From Kutzneria buriramensis (lineage in GTDB: Bacteria; Actinomycetota; Actinomycetes; Mycobacteriales; Pseudonocardiaceae): 64,000 nt of DNA. The notes under the pieces were generated by a model, which had not been told where the DNA came from, searched no databases, and saw nothing but the letters and a program-made list of their open reading frames with translations. The translations under genes and the position numbers were made by a program. The DNA is taken from assembly GCF_003387475.1 (NCBI RefSeq), contig NZ_QUNO01000009.1, positions 248,001 through 312,000 of the forward strand. The letters run 5' to 3'. Positions 62,092 to 64,000 of this stretch are shown in pieces. The number at the start of each line of letters is the position of its first letter. Within the stretch, counting starts at the first letter, position 1.

Positions 62092-62884
62092 TGCCGGCGG
62101 GCACCTGGCCGCGGAAACCCATCCAGAACGCCGACACGCTGACCATCACACCCCACAGCACCAGGCCGATTCCCTGCACGAACAGGGCGATCACCCCCAG
62201 GTCCGCGCTGTGCTGCCAGTCGCCGAGGATGCTCAGCGCGGCCCCGAGCACGGTCGCCGCGAACATCGTGCCGAGACCGATCGGCACCCGGGCGCTGCGC
62301 AGGCGGAGCGCCCGGTCGAGCTCCGCGTCGCTGCGGGCCGGCCGCGCCACCGCGCACCACGCCGCGGCGTAGACCGCCGCCGCGCTGGCGACGACTTCCG
62401 CCACCGCGACCCACGCGTCCGGCAGATTCCCCTCGACGCCCACGACCGTCATGACGGCCGCCGCCGCCACGACCATCACCAGGTGCGCCGCCATCATCCA
62501 GCGCGGCAGCACGTCGCCGACGCGTCGCCGGGCCAGTGTGGCCACCCGGACCTGGCCGCGCACCGGCCGCAGCACCGCGATCGCCTCCGCCGCCAGCAGC
62601 GCGAAGAGCAGCCAGCCCACGTAGGAGAAGTACGCGCGGCCCGAGTACAGGGAGGTCAGCAGGTCCAGCGGGACCGCCAGCACGAGGAACACCACGTACA
62701 GCACGCGGCGCTCGAGCAGGTAGAGCCGCGCGAGACGGCCCTGCTCCTGGGTGGCCTGCGCCACGCCCCAGTTGCGCAGCAGCCGCGGGCCGCTGCGGGC
62801 CGTGGGCCACAGCACCACCAGCAGCAGGGCGATGCCCACCACCAGGAAGCCGAACATCACTACCAGGTGTGCCAAGCCGATCAT
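62084..62884 (-). CDS. membrane protein in a GntR operon
   Basis: A 266-residue protein with about seven hydrophobic segments. I do not recognise a named family. It is the first gene of the operon, its 3' end overlapping the GntR gene by 8 bp. YtrA-type operons usually encode transporters, so a transport-related role is possible. Confidence 0.72.
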   Translation of the reverse strand: MIGLAHLVVMFGFLVVGIALLLVVLWPTARSGPRLLRNWGVAQATQEQGRLARLYLLERRVLYVVFLVLAVPLDLLTSLYSGRAYFSYVGWLLFALLAAEAIAVLRPVRGQVRVATLARRRVGDVLPRWMMAAHLVMVVAAAAVMTVVGVEGNLPDAWVAVAEVVASAAAVYAAAWCAVARPARSDAELDRALRLRSARVPIGLGTMFAATVLGAALSILGDWQHSADLGVIALFVQGIGLVLWGVMVSVSAFWMGFRGQVPAGNG

Positions 62885-62900
62885 GTGTCGTCCCTCGACT

Positions 62901-62922
62901 TTGTATCAAGTGGTCGACACAA
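62901..62922. promoter_or_regulatory. inverted repeat TTGTATC-N8-GACACAA
   Basis: A 7-bp imperfect inverted repeat (one mismatch) with an 8-bp spacer, 17 bp upstream of the membrane-protein start and between it and the L11-like gene. Position and size fit a GntR/YtrA operator that would control the divergent pair. Confidence 0.5.
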
Positions 62923-62956
62923 TGCTGGCACAAGCCGGCGGCGCCCGCAAATGGCG

Positions 62957-62987
62957 TTGACTCTCCAGTTACGTCAGTTCCTACCGT
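62957..62987 (+). promoter_or_regulatory. possible leaderless promoter for the L11-like gene
   Basis: TTGACT (62957-62962) and TACCGT (62982-62987) are 19 bp apart, the latter only 8 bp before the ATG at 62996. No Shine-Dalgarno sequence is present, which fits a leaderless transcript. Confidence 0.35.
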
Positions 62988-62995
62988 CTGCCGGC

Positions 62996-63424
62996 ATGGC
63001 ACGCTCGAAGAAGCAGACGCACCAGGTCACGCTGCACCTGGAGGGCGGCAACGCCGCCATGATGGACCTCGGCAAGATGCTGGGCCAGACCGGCGTCAAC
63101 CTGGTCGAGGTCAAGCGGAGCTACGACCAGGCCACCGCGGACCAGCGGGGCGACATCGTGCCGGTCGTCGTCAGCGTCGCCGACGACCGGTCGTTCGAGC
63201 TGCGCCTCAAGACGCCGCCGACGTCTCACCTGATCCGCAAGGCGTTGGGCGGCAAGGGATCCGCCCGCCCCGGCCACGTGACCGCCGGCCGGCTCAGCGC
63301 CGCCCAGCTCCGCACCGTCGCCCAGCGCAAGCTGCCCGACCTCAACACGACCGACGTCGCGGTCGCCATGCGCATCGTCGCGGGCACCGCCCGATCCATG
63401 GGAGTCGCCGTGGACGTCGAGTGA
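62996..63424 (+). CDS. divergent ribosomal protein L11 (uL11) paralogue
   Basis: A 142-residue protein aligned by eye over its full length to L11. The C-terminal rRNA-binding half is well kept (LKTPPTSHLIRKALGGKGS, RKLPDLNTTD, IVAGTARSMGVAVD). The N-terminal loop that in normal L11 reads PAPPVGPALGQHGVN is NAAMMDLGKMLGQTGVN here, so the conserved prolines that thiopeptides contact are gone. It is not in an rpl operon. It starts at ATG 62996 and overlaps the next gene by 4 bp. It could be a specialised or drug-tolerant ribosomal protein, or have left the ribosome altogether. Confidence 0.85.
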   Translation: MARSKKQTHQVTLHLEGGNAAMMDLGKMLGQTGVNLVEVKRSYDQATADQRGDIVPVVVSVADDRSFELRLKTPPTSHLIRKALGGKGSARPGHVTAGRLSAAQLRTVAQRKLPDLNTTDVAVAMRIVAGTARSMGVAVDVE

Positions 63425-63774
63425 GTACCCACGTGCCGCCCTTCCGGCTGCTCGAACCGGCCCTGACCGTCGCGGAAGCGCTGCTGGCGCGGGGGTTCCT
63501 GGCCGACGTCGCCGCCGCCCTGCCCGACGAGCGGGCGGCGGCGGCGCGGCTCAACGCCGCCTTGACCGGTTCCCTTCGTCTGCAACGGAATCCGTGGCGC
63601 CTCGCCGCCGACGGCGACCTCGCCACCGCCGCTCTCGGGCTCGCCCTGCTGGTGGTCGTCGACGGCTGGCGTCGGCTCAAACGCTGCGAGGTCTGCGCGG
63701 CGGCGTTCGTCGACCGCACCAACGGCTGCTCCCGTCGCCGGTGCACGGTGCACCGACACCTCACGCGCCGCTAG
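63421..63774 (+). CDS. CGNR-like zinc-finger protein
   Basis: A 117-residue protein starting at GTG 63421, overlapping the L11-like stop (GTGA). The C-terminus RLKRCEVCAAAFVDRTNG followed by CSRRRC matches the CGNR treble-clef-type zinc finger found in nucleic-acid-binding regulators, although the CGNR tail is altered. The N-terminal ~75 residues are helical and shorter than usual. Coupling to an L11 paralogue suggests a joint RNA- or ribosome-related role. Confidence 0.7.
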   Translation: MSTHVPPFRLLEPALTVAEALLARGFLADVAAALPDERAAAARLNAALTGSLRLQRNPWRLAADGDLATAALGLALLVVVDGWRRLKRCEVCAAAFVDRTNGCSRRRCTVHRHLTRR

Positions 63775-64000
63775 CGATCAGCTCCCGGATCACCGCCGCA
63801 TCCCGTTCCGCCGCCTCGATCTCGTCGGGAATGGCGGGTTCCAGGCGCACAGGCATGTCCTTGTGGTGCGGAGTGCCGGCGATCGGGTCGCGGTCGTGGG
63901 CGTCGGTGATGAGGTTGATGCGCGGGCCGTGCCAGACGCGGCCGCCGTGGCCGTCGGGCACGGACATGCCGAAACCGTGCGGCAACGCGACCTGGGCCTT
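63761..64000 (-). CDS. molybdopterin-dependent oxidoreductase, C-terminal fragment (cut by window edge)
   Basis: The frame is open to the right edge, so only the last 79 residues are seen. The segment ALPHGFGMSVPDGHGG followed by GPRINLITDAHDRDPIAGTP matches the molybdopterin-dinucleotide-binding C-terminus of DMSO-reductase-family enzymes. The 3' end overlaps the zinc-finger gene by 14 bp (convergent). Confidence 0.8.
   Translation of the reverse strand, partial: KAQVALPHGFGMSVPDGHGGRVWHGPRINLITDAHDRDPIAGTPHHKDMPVRLEPAIPDEIEAAERDAAVIRELIASGA

Noticed and set aside
1-64000. tRNA, rRNA, insertion sequences or att sites marking cluster transfer
   Set aside because: I read both ends of the cluster and the large spacers and found no transposase, integrase, tRNA gene or flanking direct repeat that would support a mobile element.

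Overview
The window is high-GC actinomycete DNA. It has frequent GTG starts, many ATGA/GTGA stop-start overlaps, a SARP regulator, a TipA-like MerR regulator, a DrrAB-type exporter, LCP and ArsR/CDF genes, and rare TTA codons placed in regulator-type genes. The style of the genes suggests a Pseudonocardiaceae-like genus, but the window contains nothing that fixes the genus.

Region 1 (1-7.7 kb) is a left flank of exoenzyme and housekeeping-type genes: two tandem GH18 chitinase-like proteins, a flippase-like membrane protein, a PIG-L deacetylase, small unknown proteins and a secreted alkaline-phosphatase-superfamily enzyme.

Region 2 (about 7.7-52.4 kb) is one large biosynthetic gene cluster. 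Its core is a minus-strand type II polyketide operon (32754 to 26671): KS-alpha, chain-length factor with Gln for Cys, ACP, TcmN/WhiE-type aromatase, TcmI- and TcmJ-like cyclases, an SDR, a 6PGDH-type dehydrogenase and a DUF1772 protein. A divergent plus-strand arm adds a second DUF1772 protein, a SchA/CurD-like protein, a P450 and a methyltransferase. A second minus-strand operon (21911 to 18278) carries a ketoreductase, two ABM-fold oxygenases, a glycosyltransferase and a MycE-type sugar O-methyltransferase. These parts match a long-chain, polycyclic (tetracenomycin or pentangular) aromatic polyketide. Deoxysugar genes (2,3-dehydratase, 3-ketoreductase, iron-sulfur 3-dehydratase, 4-aminotransferase, RmlC-like epimerase) match the logic for a forosamine-like 4-amino-2,3,4,6-tetradeoxyhexose. 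Five GT1-type and one GT2-type glycosyltransferases point to heavy glycosylation. Unusually, the cluster has two stand-alone adenylation-PCP-condensation proteins (7723-10554 and 22046-25045), which suggest that an amino or carboxylic acid is attached to a sugar or to the aglycone. Further oddities are a secreted three-repeat bulb-type lectin and an amidohydrolase fused to a lectin-like propeller region.

Control: an AfsR-like SARP (50610-52427) has a TTA codon at position 6, so it may depend on bldA. CTGG-type heptamers repeated with an 11-bp period occur in five divergent intergenic regions of the cluster, with a degenerate version in a sixth. They look like SARP operators.

Region 3 (52.6-64 kb) is a right flank: a His-rich CDF metal exporter with a 57-bp triplicate and a divergent ArsR repressor, a NarL-type two-component pair, an esterase, an AhpD-like protein, an LCP ligase, an NmrA/GntR/membrane-protein operon with an inverted-repeat operator, a divergent ribosomal protein L11 paralogue coupled to a CGNR-like zinc-finger protein, and the C-terminus of a molybdopterin oxidoreductase cut by the window edge. 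I saw no rRNA, tRNA, CRISPR array, transposase or att site.
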